Positions 31,898-41,394 of a stretch of 64,000 bases of DNA are shown in pieces; positions within the stretch are counted from its first letter, which is position 1; each line of letters begins with the position of its first letter. Below the pieces are notes generated by a model. It worked only from the letters and a program-made list of their open reading frames with translations, searched no databases and was not told the origin of the DNA. The position numbers and the translations under genes are program-made. The stretch comes from a bacterium (GTDB lineage: Bacteria; Chloroflexota; Anaerolineae; Caldilineales; Caldilineaceae), in assembly GCA_016124945.1 (NCBI GenBank), contig WGMT01000023.1, positions 1-64,000 on the forward strand. Reading direction: 5' to 3'.

Positions 31898-32863
31898 ATG
31901 ACCTCTCTTTGGGGTAATTCCTTGTTCACCGATGAACTCGCCGCCCTGACCCACTGGGATCTGCCCCCCATCCTCTCGGTTGAGGTGATGGAGGAGGGAC
32001 ACCGCGTTTTCAAGATCACCACCGCCGGGGCTGCGTTTGCCCTCAAAGATGTGACAGACGGCTTCAACCTGGAACGGCTGGCCTTTACCACACAAGTCCT
32101 CGAACATGTGGCCCGCTCTGGTTTCAAGGTGCCTGTTCCCGTCATCTCTCAGCGGGGGCAGATCGCCGTCCACGCGGCGAGCCGCATCTACTTCCTCTCT
32201 GAATTTATCGAAGCCGGTCGCAGTCCGACGTCATCCGCGTCATCGTGTTATGAGGCTGGGCGGGCATTGGCGCTCCTGCATCAGGCGTTGGCCACCTATC
32301 CCGATACGGATTTCGTCCACAAAACCTGGCGCGAGGACCTTGTCGGCAACGTCGACGTCTGGTTTTCCACCTTGTGTAACGGGCTGCCGGATGAGCAAGC
32401 ATCGCCGCTATGGAGAGTGCGCCAGTCGCACCAGGACGCCATCAAAGCCACCCTGCACGGGCTGCCCGAGCAACTGATTCACCGTGATTGCCACCCCGGC
32501 AACCTGATCGTTGACGGGACGCGCGTCCTTGGCTTCATCGATTGGGACGATCTCTGTGTAGGGCCGCGCCTGTTTGATCCGGCCTACTACGCCGCTCATC
32601 TACTAAAACGAAACATGGGCGACGACATTGCCATCCGTCGATGGCTCGCTCACCTTCCCTCTCTGCTAAAAGGCTATCACCATCAATCGCTGCTTACCCC
32701 AAACGAAGTGCTTGCCTTCCCCTACCTGATGATGGCCTATCACCTGCTCCTCGCCCACTGGCATATGACCCTCGACCGACCTGCCAACCTGGCGCGTGAA
32801 CTTCATGCCCTGACGTGGATCCACAACCACTTCGCAGCGCTGTTTACTACCATCGAACCATGA
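31898..32863 (+). CDS. APH/ChoK-family phosphotransferase
   Basis: 321 residues from the ATG at 31898 (a GTG nine bases upstream is an alternative; neither has a strong ribosome site). The kinase fold is clear: 'FKITTAGAAFALKDV' with the ATP-binding Lys, the 'YFLSEFIEA' hinge, the catalytic loop 'LIHRDCHPGNLIVD' near residue 196 and the metal-binding 'GFIDWDD' near 214. It belongs with homoserine kinase type II and aminoglycoside phosphotransferase relatives, so it should phosphorylate a small hydroxyl compound in the cytoplasm. The substrate is unknown; nothing links it to antibiotic resistance. Confidence 0.85.
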   Translation: MTSLWGNSLFTDELAALTHWDLPPILSVEVMEEGHRVFKITTAGAAFALKDVTDGFNLERLAFTTQVLEHVARSGFKVPVPVISQRGQIAVHAASRIYFLSEFIEAGRSPTSSASSCYEAGRALALLHQALATYPDTDFVHKTWREDLVGNVDVWFSTLCNGLPDEQASPLWRVRQSHQDAIKATLHGLPEQLIHRDCHPGNLIVDGTRVLGFIDWDDLCVGPRLFDPAYYAAHLLKRNMGDDIAIRRWLAHLPSLLKGYHHQSLLTPNEVLAFPYLMMAYHLLLAHWHMTLDRPANLARELHALTWIHNHFAALFTTIEP

Positions 32864-33066
32864 ACCCTGTGTCGTAGTGCACTTGCAAAAAGTCAATACT
32901 AGGCTATGCTGTCCTGTGCAGTGCTGCATCGCCTCCGCTTGTTGCGAACAACTCCTGTCCGAACAACCTCATATCACTCAATGTGCCGTCTTCGTACCGA
33001 TTGAGTCGGTCTATTTGTCATGGCATATTCTCTGTTTCGTTTCTGCGTATCGGACAAGGAGTCCAC

Positions 33067-36000
33067 ATGTTATACAAACCGTTAAGGCATTCTGTATGGA
33101 TGCTTAGTCTCTTGATCGCGTTTTCGGCCCTGTTTGTACCGGCGGCAAGCCTCTCTGTACAGGCCGAGATCGCAGACACCCCTGTCCCCATCGTCACGGA
33201 CAACAGCGTAGAAGAGTGGACGGTGGGCGCAGGTCTGCTGTATTGGGCGCACAACTGCTTCGGCGATGAGTTCAACCCCTTCGCTGGCCTCAAGCGCAAA
33301 CCGGCGACAGGCGGCGCCGAGCGGATTCTCTCTTCGATCGACGATGGCGATCAATGTCTCACTTTCCGCTTTCCGCTCAGCACCGGCGACGGTCTCTACT
33401 ATTTTAATGAAAGCCAGAAGCAGTTTGAACGAATGTCACTGGCCGAGCCGTTCGTCCCACAACCGCTGAAGACCCTGGAGAATAACCAGTTCCCCACCGT
33501 TCCCTTCGTGGAAGCAGGTGATCACCTCTACTGGATTAGCGGCTTCGCCAATCGCATCTACCGCACGCTCAAGGACGGCTCCGGCGACGTCGAAACCGTC
33601 GCCAACACCGCCGCTTCACCTGCCGACCTGATCCTGGTGGGCAATACCGTCTACTGGATCGACAGCACTGGCGTTCGTAGCATCCGAACCAATTGCGACA
33701 CCCTTCCTTGTACTTCGACCAGCAACCAGTATGCACTCTTCACCGGCAGCCTGCGTGGTGCGGGGCTTGTCTACCAGTATCTTGGCGGTTTTCAGCGCAA
33801 TTACCGCCTCTATTGGGTGGAACGGGTTCCGAGCGGCAGCGACACAAACTACTCGATCCGTTACGCCTCGTGTAGCGAAATGTCAACCTGTTTTCTCTTC
33901 CCCCCCGAAGGACAGCTCCCACCGCCGTCTCCGTTACTCTATCAAGCCAGTACCAACTGGTTTATCGGCAAGCCCTTCCTCAGCAGCAACACCCTGTTTT
34001 GGACGGAGTTCGACACAAAGAACCCCCAAAACGGTGACGTCAAGCGCAAGGTCTACAATGCAGCGGGCACCAGCGCCGACACCATCGCCACCGGCCAGCC
34101 TAACCTGGACAGCCGAGTCTACGTCGCCAACACCACACTCTTCTTCGCTCGCCGCAACAACGGCGTCTATACCCTACCCCTCGACGCCACCGCCATCCTG
34201 CGCGATTTTGTGGCCGATGGCATAGAAGTGACGCAGGGCATCCAAAATCTAGCCAACGGTGCGCCGCTCATCGCCGACAAGACCACTTACGCCCGCGTCT
34301 ACGGTCGGCAGATCTCCGGCCCCAATACCGCCAATGTCGAGGTGCGTCTCTACGGCACGCGCAACAATGTAGCCTTGCCTGGATCGCCCCTCCAGCCTGT
34401 CAACGGCGTGCGCGCCCTTGCCACCGGCGGCACTTTTGACCGCGCCCGCCTCAACGACGGCTGGTACTTCCTCCTCCCGCCCAGTTGGATTGCCGTAGGA
34501 TCCACCAATCTGCGCGTCGAAATCGATCCGCGTCAGAATCACACCGATCCCAATCGCGACAACAACCAACTCAGCCAGATCCTCGCCTTCCAATCGCAGC
34601 CGCCCGTCTGTGTGGTGACGGTGCCGGTGCGTACCCACAACCCGCTGCCATCGGTCTATGATCCCAACGTCAGCACCATGTTCAGCCAATTCGAGCGGCG
34701 CTGGCCGATCCCCGATCTGTGGGTCTTCCGCGACACCGATCCGGTGGAAGAACTCGAAGTCTGCTGGTGGGGACCGGTGCCCTATCCCTGTCATGGCCCC
34801 TACGAGTTGACCGACGGCTGGGGCATCGGCGGCATCCCCGACGCCGACAAAGTCATCGTTTCGCTGTGGGGGCGGGCGCTGCTCTCGTTCAACCCCGACG
34901 TCTGCGACGACATCGGCGCGCCTGTCCATCACATGGGCCTCGTCCATCCCAACGCCAACACTGGTAACATGCTGGGCTATGCCAGCACCGTAAGCAAGCA
35001 AGCGTGGGTCAAATTGCCCCCACATACGCCCAACCCACTGGCCAACACCTGGGATGCAATGGGTGAAGGCAGTGTCATGGCGCAGGAACTGGCGCACAAC
35101 TACGGGCGCAAGCATGTTGATTGCGGCAGCCCCGACGACATCGACACCAGCTATCCCTATCCACCCTGTCAGATCGCCAACGTGGGTGCCAACAGCTACT
35201 ACGGCTTCGACACGGTAACGCGCCAACCAATTCGCCCGGATCAAACGGCTGATTTCATGTCCTACCGAAACCGCACATGGGTCAGCGACTACACCTGGCG
35301 CGGGTTGTTCAACAACTTCATCGCTGCCAGTAGTGCCGCCTCTGCCGGGCAGTCCAGCGCCGGGGAAGACGTCACTGCGGACGGCGAAAGTGTCTTCGTC
35401 GCCGGTCTCGTGGACATGGACACGCCACGCGGCGAAGTGGCTTTGGCCATGATCCTGCCCACACAGACGTTGCCACCAGCCACCCGTCTGGCTGCAAATG
35501 CGCAGAATCCATCCCCGCGCCACGGCGAAGAACCGCACATCACTTACACCCTGCGCCTGCTCGACGCCGCCGACAACGTCCTGCTCGTCCGCACACTGAT
35601 TTTGCAGGAAATGGACGATCACCGCCCCGACAGCAACACGGCGCTCTTTAGCGACATCTTCGTGCCGCCCACCGGTCAGGTGACCAAAGTTGAACTGGTA
35701 GCCGGTAACACCGTTGTGGACACGCTGACCCCCGGCGTCAACAAGCCTGTTGCCGCGGTGCAGCAACCCGCCGCCGGTGCACAGATCAGCGACACCCTCA
35801 CCATCGAGTGGACAGCCTTCGACCCCGATCCCGATGACCGTCTGCTCTACACCGTGCAGTACAGCCACGACGACGGCGCAAGCTGGCACACGCTGGCGTT
35901 GAACGTCCCCAGCACGCCGATTCCCGTCAACAGCTTCACGTTGACCGACCTGGGTATCCTACATGGCAGCGCACCAAACGCGGCGCGGGTGCGTGTCCTT

Positions 36001-37443
36001 GCTACTGATGGCTACAACACCGCCGTCGCCACATCGGCGGGCTTCACCCTCGCCAACCGCCCGCCCGACGCCGCCATCCTCGCCCCCGCGCCAGGACAAG
36101 CCTTCGCCGCCGGTGACGCCGTCCTCTTACAGGGGACAGCCGTCGACATCGAAGATGGCAGCCTGCCCGCGGCCTCGCTCTCCTGGCAGGTGGACGGTAA
36201 CAACATCGGCCAGGGGAATGACCTCTTCGCCCCCGGCCTCGCCCCGGGGACACACAGCGCCGCCTTCAGCGCCACCGACAGCAACAATCAGACTGCGTCG
36301 CAGAGTGTCTCTTTCGACGTTGCGCCACTCTCGATTCCGTTGGGTGTTGCGCCGATCCTCGACGGTGGCTGCGAAGACAACGCCTACGCCGCCGCTGTGT
36401 CGCTCGCGCTGCGTCCTTACAGCGACGGTGAACAGGCGAACGTGCGTCTGTTGCGCAGCGCCGATTACCTGTGGGCCTGTTTCACCGGCCTGCGCCTCGA
36501 CACCCAGGACATCGGTGCTTTTGCCGGCCTACGCGTCGACGTGGACAACAGTCGTGATCCGCTGGCACAGACATCCGACCTTGGCTTCTTCGTCGGCGCA
36601 GACGGCGACGTCTTCACCCGCGTGGGGAATGCTGCCGGTGACTTCGTCGCTCCTGGTCCTGCTGGGCTGCAAGGCCAGATCGTCAGCACTGCCAGCGGTT
36701 GGAGTGCCGAACTGCGCATCGATCGCGCCGTGCTAGGTGGCTGGGATCGCAGTGTGAACCTCGCCGTGAGCCATCACAGCGCCGCCGTCGCCGCCGACGA
36801 CTACGCCTGGCCCTACGCCGCTGCCTGGGGGCAGCCCATCACCTGGGCAAAGACGGCGTTGGGGAGTCAACCCTTCATCACTGTTCTTGATCCTTTCACT
36901 GCTACAGCCACAGGGCCGTCCTTCACAATGACGGTGACGGGTACCAACTTCGTCAGCGGCACTGTGGTGCTGTGGAACGGCGATCCGCTTGTCACCACCT
37001 TTGTGAATGGTGAACAGCTCAGCGTCGACGTGCCCGCTGCGCGTATTAACAGTGCCGTTGTACTCAGCATCACCGCGCGAGGACCGGAGCTAGCCGGCTT
37101 CGTCTCCAATGCCGTCCCCTTCGCCGTGGCAGGGCTGACGCCGGTGATCACGGCGCTGGAATCGTCTTCGGTGATGGCAGGCAGTGAGGCCTTCACGCTG
37201 GAGGTGACGGGCAGTCACTTCGAGCCTGGGGCGCTGGTTGCCTGGAATGGTGGCTTCTTGATCCCCGACTCTCTCTCGTCGACACGCTTGACCGTCTTTG
37301 TTGAGCGCGGTCTGCTCTTCACCGGTGGCGACGTGGGCATCGCCGTGCTCAATCCTGCGCCCACCGGTCGCACCTCATCGCCGGTGACCTTCGAAGTCAC
37401 GCCGCCGGCGGCAGTGATCTACTTGCCGGGGGTGGAAAAGTAG
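33067..37443 (+). CDS. Giant secreted protein: N-terminal propeller-like region, metzincin-like domain, two IPT/TIG domains
   Basis: 1458 residues from the ATG at 33067, which has an AAGGAG site and opens a signal peptide (about 1-36, ending ...LSVQAE). Residues 40-390 hold DUF5050-like propeller strands ('GDHLYWISGF', 'GNTVYWIDSTG', 'NTLFWTEFD'). Residues 390-780 form a metallopeptidase-like part whose core is Q-E-L-A-H-N-Y-G-R-K-H near residues 673-683; it fits the metzincin zinc motif H-E-x-x-H-x-x-G-x-x-H except that the first His is Gln. Beta-rich modules follow, with two IPT/TIG-like domains at the C-terminus ('FTMTVTGTNFVSGTVVLWNG', 'FTLEVTGSHFEPGALVAWNG'). It is probably a surface or matrix protein; whether it is proteolytic is unclear. 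Confidence 0.8.
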   Translation: MLYKPLRHSVWMLSLLIAFSALFVPAASLSVQAEIADTPVPIVTDNSVEEWTVGAGLLYWAHNCFGDEFNPFAGLKRKPATGGAERILSSIDDGDQCLTFRFPLSTGDGLYYFNESQKQFERMSLAEPFVPQPLKTLENNQFPTVPFVEAGDHLYWISGFANRIYRTLKDGSGDVETVANTAASPADLILVGNTVYWIDSTGVRSIRTNCDTLPCTSTSNQYALFTGSLRGAGLVYQYLGGFQRNYRLYWVERVPSGSDTNYSIRYASCSEMSTCFLFPPEGQLPPPSPLLYQASTNWFIGKPFLSSNTLFWTEFDTKNPQNGDVKRKVYNAAGTSADTIATGQPNLDSRVYVANTTLFFARRNNGVYTLPLDATAILRDFVADGIEVTQGIQNLANGAPLIADKTTYARVYGRQISGPNTANVEVRLYGTRNNVALPGSPLQPVNGVRALATGGTFDRARLNDGWYFLLPPSWIAVGSTNLRVEIDPRQNHTDPNRDNNQLSQILAFQSQPPVCVVTVPVRTHNPLPSVYDPNVSTMFSQFERRWPIPDLWVFRDTDPVEELEVCWWGPVPYPCHGPYELTDGWGIGGIPDADKVIVSLWGRALLSFNPDVCDDIGAPVHHMGLVHPNANTGNMLGYASTVSKQAWVKLPPHTPNPLANTWDAMGEGSVMAQELAHNYGRKHVDCGSPDDIDTSYPYPPCQIANVGANSYYGFDTVTRQPIRPDQTADFMSYRNRTWVSDYTWRGLFNNFIAASSAASAGQSSAGEDVTADGESVFVAGLVDMDTPRGEVALAMILPTQTLPPATRLAANAQNPSPRHGEEPHITYTLRLLDAADNVLLVRTLILQEMDDHRPDSNTALFSDIFVPPTGQVTKVELVAGNTVVDTLTPGVNKPVAAVQQPAAGAQISDTLTIEWTAFDPDPDDRLLYTVQYSHDDGASWHTLALNVPSTPIPVNSFTLTDLGILHGSAPNAARVRVLATDGYNTAVATSAGFTLANRPPDAAILAPAPGQAFAAGDAVLLQGTAVDIEDGSLPAASLSWQVDGNNIGQGNDLFAPGLAPGTHSAAFSATDSNNQTASQSVSFDVAPLSIPLGVAPILDGGCEDNAYAAAVSLALRPYSDGEQANVRLLRSADYLWACFTGLRLDTQDIGAFAGLRVDVDNSRDPLAQTSDLGFFVGADGDVFTRVGNAAGDFVAPGPAGLQGQIVSTASGWSAELRIDRAVLGGWDRSVNLAVSHHSAAVAADDYAWPYAAAWGQPITWAKTALGSQPFITVLDPFTATATGPSFTMTVTGTNFVSGTVVLWNGDPLVTTFVNGEQLSVDVPAARINSAVVLSITARGPELAGFVSNAVPFAVAGLTPVITALESSSVMAGSEAFTLEVTGSHFEPGALVAWNGGFLIPDSLSSTRLTVFVERGLLFTGGDVGIAVLNPAPTGRTSSPVTFEVTPPAAVIYLPGVEK

Positions 37444-37570
37444 ACGGAAGCAATTGGGGAGTGATAGATTTCTACCCTGAGTTTGTTCCCTTTCCTCGAT
37501 CCTGACAGGGTTGACTTGTTATATCAGTGTCCTATGCTGGAGAGGACGTCGTTAGGCGTCTCTCCAGCTT

Positions 37571-37864
37571 TTTGATCCACCTAAAGTTAGTCCATAGATG
37601 AGTCCACTGCAAAAAGCAGGAATCAACCACAAAGAAGGCAGAGAACACAAAGATTTCCACTCTATTTCTTTGTGATCTTTGTGTTCTTTGCGGTGAAAAA
37701 GCAGAAATGCTACCACGGAGGAGACGGAGATCACTGAGGTAAGAAGGAGGGAGAGCAGGGAATTCAGGAGAAAATGCTCTGCAATTCTTCTCTTTCTGAT
37801 CTCTGTGTTCTCTGTGTCCTCTGTGGTGAAAATAGTTTTTGCAGTAGAGTCATCTGTGGATCAA
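37571..37864. repeat. Nested inverted-repeat element
   Basis: Outer arms: TTGATCCAC...TAGATGAGTCCACTGCAAAAA on the left and TTTTTGCAGTAGAGTCATCTG...GTGGATCAA on the right. Two inner hairpins lie inside: CCACAAAGAA...AACACAAAGAT with ATCTTTGTGTTCTTTGCGG, and a CACGGAGGAGA / TCTGTGTCCTCTGTGG pair. The region between 37444 and the MgtC gene holds nothing else recognisable. Confidence 0.8.
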
Positions 37865-37888
37865 CTCTTGACCTGAAAGGGAATTCCC

Positions 37889-38344
37889 GTGGATGAACTG
37901 GTCAACTTTGCACTGGATTGGCAACTTCTTCTCCAATACCTGATTAAACTGACAATCGCCTTCCTCTTGACATTGCCTGTCGCCTGGGAACGTGAATTCG
38001 AGGACAGCAGCCTTGGCCTGCGCACCATGCCCATTGTGGCGGTAGCGAGCTGTGCCTACCTGCTCCTGGGTTTGCGCTTTGCACCAGACGACAACCAGGC
38101 CCAGGCGCGCATCGTCGAGGGCCTGATGACGGGCATCGGTTTCATCGGCGGCGGCGCGATCCTAAAGACGGGGGACCGCGTTCGTGGCACTGCTACCGCA
38201 GCCAGCGTCTGGTCTACCGGCATTGTGGGTGCTTCGGTAGCCTACGGCTACTATGAAATCGCTATCGTCGTCAGCCTGCTCAATTTGGTGGTGTTGCAGC
38301 TTTTTACACGGCTAAAGGGGTGGATTGGCAAAGAAGAGGGGTAG
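37889..38344 (+). CDS. MgtC/SapB-family membrane protein
   Basis: 151 residues, GTG start behind AAAGGGA. Four to five membrane helices. The family motifs are visible: 'LLLTLPVAWEREFEDSSLGLRTMPIVAVASC' (E-R-E with G-L-R-T), 'GIGFIGGGAILKTGDRVRGTATAASVWSTGIVGA'. The protein lacks the long C-terminal cytoplasmic domain of Salmonella MgtC, like most environmental forms. MgtC proteins affect magnesium-limited growth and F-ATPase in pathogens; in this organism the role is likely ion or envelope homeostasis. It stands alone between two repeat-rich or terminator-like spacers. Confidence 0.9.
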   Translation: MDELVNFALDWQLLLQYLIKLTIAFLLTLPVAWEREFEDSSLGLRTMPIVAVASCAYLLLGLRFAPDDNQAQARIVEGLMTGIGFIGGGAILKTGDRVRGTATAASVWSTGIVGASVAYGYYEIAIVVSLLNLVVLQLFTRLKGWIGKEEG

Positions 38345-38407
38345 TCCCTGTGCCGGTGCGACACGCCGACAGCGTGTCGACGTGTCGCACCACAGGATCA
38401 TGCAGGA

Positions 38408-40702
38408 TCAGTTGCCGTCAACGACGGGCAGGTAGAGGAATTCGGTGTAGTCGATGGCCTCTTTGGTGATCTTGGCGAGGAAGGGGCGTGTCTGATCTGT
38501 GGCGGTTTCGCCAAGCACATAGACATGCGCGTCCCTTTCCGTAATACTCGTGACAACTACTGTTTTTGATACACCTAACTGTGCCGACCAAATCTGATTG
38601 CCATCCAGATCGTACTGGTCCAGGTATGCACTGGTATCCAGCGAAGTGATGTAGAGATGGGTACTGTCGACAATCACTTTGTGTCCGCTAAAACTCTGTG
38701 GCAGCGCCAAAGTACGCGTCCATACGACATTGCCATCTTGGTCGTAGCGGCGAAAACAGCGGTCAGGAGCATGTAAAAAGATACCGGTTGGGCCTACAGC
38801 GAGATTGTCGTAGGGACAATCCTGAAAGGTCAACGTACGCGTCCACGATTCAACCCCCTCCAGGGTGTATTTGCGCAAGAGTCTGTTGCCATTGCCACTG
38901 CCGAGCAGATAGATTCCCGAATCATCATGCGCCATCATCCGGATCTCTTCGCCGACGGCTATCTGGATGTTCCAGACCTCATTCCCATCCCGGTCGAGCT
39001 TACGCAGATAGTGCCCAAATGGTTCAGTGTCCAGTAACCCGAGTATGAAGAGACCGGAACTGTGTAGGGCAATGTCCTTCACGGAACGACCGGCGGCGCG
39101 GCTCCAGACTTCGTTGCCGTTGCTGTCATACTTACGGGCAAATCCTTGTTGGCCGCTAAGGTAGCCGACGTATATGCCGGAGTCATCGGCTGCAACCGCT
39201 ATGGCGACGTCAGAATCGGTTGTTCCAAATTGACGAGTCCACGCTTCATTGCCATCCAGATCGAGTTTGCGAATAAATGCGTCCGTGCCACCAAAGTAGG
39301 GCTGACCTGGGAAGGCAGCACTTGCGCTGCCTACAATGTAGACGGCGTCATAGACGGCGGCCTTGTGTGCAGTGGCTTTGTTCTGTGTCTTTGTTGTAGC
39401 ACCGAACTGTTGTGTCCATTGCTCGGTGCCGTCGGTGGCATACTTGCGCATGAACACACCGGCATTGTTTACATCAGGCTGGCCTGAGAGGCCAAGTGTT
39501 GAGTTGCCGACGACGTAAAGATCTGTGCCGAGCGTGATGATATCGCGCCCTCCTTCGTAGTTATCAGTGCCAAACCTCTTCGTCCATACTTCAGTGCCGT
39601 TGGTGTCGAAGGTGTAGATGTAAACATCAGTGTTGTTGAAACTGGGGTCAAACTCGTAAAACGCAGAGCCGACTATGTGCGCTCCACTATCGCTCAGGGC
39701 TATACCTGCTGCAAAGTCACGGTAAGCTGTGCCGAATTGGCGTGTCCATAGTTCGTTGCCATTGGTGCTATACACTCGAATAAATGAATCAACCCCTCCG
39801 ACGTGGTTTTGTCCTGGGAGAGCGGCTTCAACTTCGCCAACTATGTAGACACCCCCACCATTCACAGCGACACTGTTTGGCTGGTCTGGATTTGCTGAAC
39901 CGAACTGTTGAGTCCATATTTCACTTCCATTGCTGTCGATCTTGCGTACAAAAACATCGCCAAATCCCGCATTGTTCTGGCCGGCGAAGGAGCCACGTGT
40001 ATTACCCACCACGTATAGGCTTGAACCGTCCCCTGCAATAGCGTCTGCGCCGTCAGAAGACAGTGTGCCGAACTGTTGTGTCCAAATCTCGTTTCCATCG
40101 AGATCGTACTTCCGTACGTAGGCATCCGATTCTCCCAGGCCACTTTGCCCTGGGAGCGAACCACCTGTCGTGCCTATGACATAGACGGCCCCGCCATCTA
40201 CGGTGACGCCACCGGCAAATGTGCCTTCTGCGGTGCCAAATTGACGCGTCCACACCACATTGCCTTGGCTATCAAACTTGTGGAGAAATGTTTGGGGGCT
40301 TTCACCAGGAAGGTATGTTATGACCGTACCCACTACATAAATGCCGGATGCGTGCGCTGCTACCCCAAAAGCCTGATCCACTGCGCTAGGTGTGCCAAAT
40401 TGGCGAGTCCACACCTCGTTACCATTCAGGTCATACTTTCGGATGTAGGCATCTAACTGTCCTGGTGCCGCCGTGTGGGGTTGCCCGGCAAGAAGACCAT
40501 CGGTGTACCCAACAATGTACAACCCATCATGTGCGGATATATCCACAACTTCTTCAAAAGCAGGCCCAACACTAGCCTCGAATTGACGTACCCATTGCAG
40601 CGTGGGGGTGAGAACATCGCTTTCGGCAGACGAGTCTGCCGTATCCCAGACAAGCAAGACAAGCAAAACGACAACCAAGCGAAACAAAATCGTGCACAGC
40701 AT
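38408..40702 (-). CDS. Secreted SBBP-type beta-propeller repeat protein
   Basis: 764 residues, AGGAG site and ATG at 40702; N-terminal signal peptide of about 27 residues. The mature part is a run of about twelve 45-55-residue repeats of the SBBP type, each with 'YVVGxT', 'LPGQ', 'DAFIRKYDLDGNEVWTRQFGT'. The protein ends in 'TEFLYLPVVDGN', like other exported proteins in this window ('AVIYLPGVEK'), which may be a shared C-terminal signal. The function is probably carbohydrate or surface binding; none can be assigned. Confidence 0.85.
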   Translation of the reverse strand: MLCTILFRLVVVLLVLLVWDTADSSAESDVLTPTLQWVRQFEASVGPAFEEVVDISAHDGLYIVGYTDGLLAGQPHTAAPGQLDAYIRKYDLNGNEVWTRQFGTPSAVDQAFGVAAHASGIYVVGTVITYLPGESPQTFLHKFDSQGNVVWTRQFGTAEGTFAGGVTVDGGAVYVIGTTGGSLPGQSGLGESDAYVRKYDLDGNEIWTQQFGTLSSDGADAIAGDGSSLYVVGNTRGSFAGQNNAGFGDVFVRKIDSNGSEIWTQQFGSANPDQPNSVAVNGGGVYIVGEVEAALPGQNHVGGVDSFIRVYSTNGNELWTRQFGTAYRDFAAGIALSDSGAHIVGSAFYEFDPSFNNTDVYIYTFDTNGTEVWTKRFGTDNYEGGRDIITLGTDLYVVGNSTLGLSGQPDVNNAGVFMRKYATDGTEQWTQQFGATTKTQNKATAHKAAVYDAVYIVGSASAAFPGQPYFGGTDAFIRKLDLDGNEAWTRQFGTTDSDVAIAVAADDSGIYVGYLSGQQGFARKYDSNGNEVWSRAAGRSVKDIALHSSGLFILGLLDTEPFGHYLRKLDRDGNEVWNIQIAVGEEIRMMAHDDSGIYLLGSGNGNRLLRKYTLEGVESWTRTLTFQDCPYDNLAVGPTGIFLHAPDRCFRRYDQDGNVVWTRTLALPQSFSGHKVIVDSTHLYITSLDTSAYLDQYDLDGNQIWSAQLGVSKTVVVTSITERDAHVYVLGETATDQTRPFLAKITKEAIDYTEFLYLPVVDGN

Positions 40703-40818
40703 GTTATTCTCCTACGTGGGATGGATCTTTGGTGCTTGAGGTTGTCTGACGTGGTACGAGGAAGAAATTTGATGTCGTCAGTGGGGATATTATACCAAAA
40801 GTTCCCCAACAAAGAGGA

Positions 40819-40854
40819 AGGCCCGCTGCCGGTCAAATGACCGACAGCGGGCCT
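40819..40854. repeat. Hairpin AGGCCCGCTG ... CAGCGGGCCT
   Basis: A 10-bp perfect GC-rich stem with further pairing (CCGGTCA/TGACCG) inside. It lies upstream of the SBBP gene; it could be a terminator for nothing visible or part of a leader, so it is left as a hairpin repeat. Confidence 0.7.
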
Positions 40855-41217
40855 CACACGAAGGATGGTACAAGGAGAGAAGAAGAGGGACAGTGAGATT
40901 CCCACTGCGAAGCCTACCCCACATAAGTTTCGCATCTCAACTGCTGTAAATACTTTACCGCACCGCTGCCCTGTTTGCACTGTGCAATCTGCACATGTTT
41001 TGCTCTCTCTTCTTTGTTGAATTGACCACCGAACTGTTGGTGAATGAAGCGGTTTTCTTAATTTACAAAACAAAATAGTCGTTTTTTGTGTGTTGTGCAC
41101 AAAAGAATGTGCCGGGCCGATGAATTGCCAGTAGGGGAACCTTCGACCTTCCGGGAAGATTGCGTTCTCCGTTGTGGGGCACAGTAGCCGTCGATTGCTG
41201 GTTTCGGGGCGCGCGGC
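40855..41217. other. AT-rich spacer
   Basis: No gene found. The part at 41060-41110 is unusually AT-rich for this window and contains the 10-bp palindrome TTGTGCACAA at 41093-41102, a possible regulator site. A copy of the motif CTTCCGGGAAG lies at about 41148-41158. Confidence 0.45.
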
Positions 41218-41287
41218 GACAGTGCCAGGCACAGGCCAAACCCAGAGGCTTTGGTGGGCAACCCGCTGGCCTGTGCCTGGCACTGTC
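41218..41287. repeat. Long stem-loop with 20-bp perfect arms
   Basis: Arms GACAGTGCCAGGCACAGGCC (41218-41237) and its exact complement (41268-41287) around a 30-base loop that itself contains CCCAGAGGCTTTGGTGGG. It lies upstream of the lasso-B2-like gene. No U-tract follows. Confidence 0.9.
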
Positions 41288-41394
41288 TGCCCCCGGCGTC
41301 AAATCTACCCGTCCACTTAACCCGGTAGGTATTTTGTAGCCTCTATGTTAGCATTCAAGAAACTTACCGACCTTTCTGCCGCTGGAACTTGCTT

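Noticed and set aside
34249..35889. 546-codon open frame on the minus strand
   Set aside because: Antisense to the secreted metzincin-like protein, which has a signal peptide and recognisable domains; no protein family seen in the reverse frame.
41288..41394. Lasso-peptide precursor or PqqD-like B1 gene before the B2 gene
   Set aside because: No short frame with a ribosome site and a leader/core pattern was found in this space.
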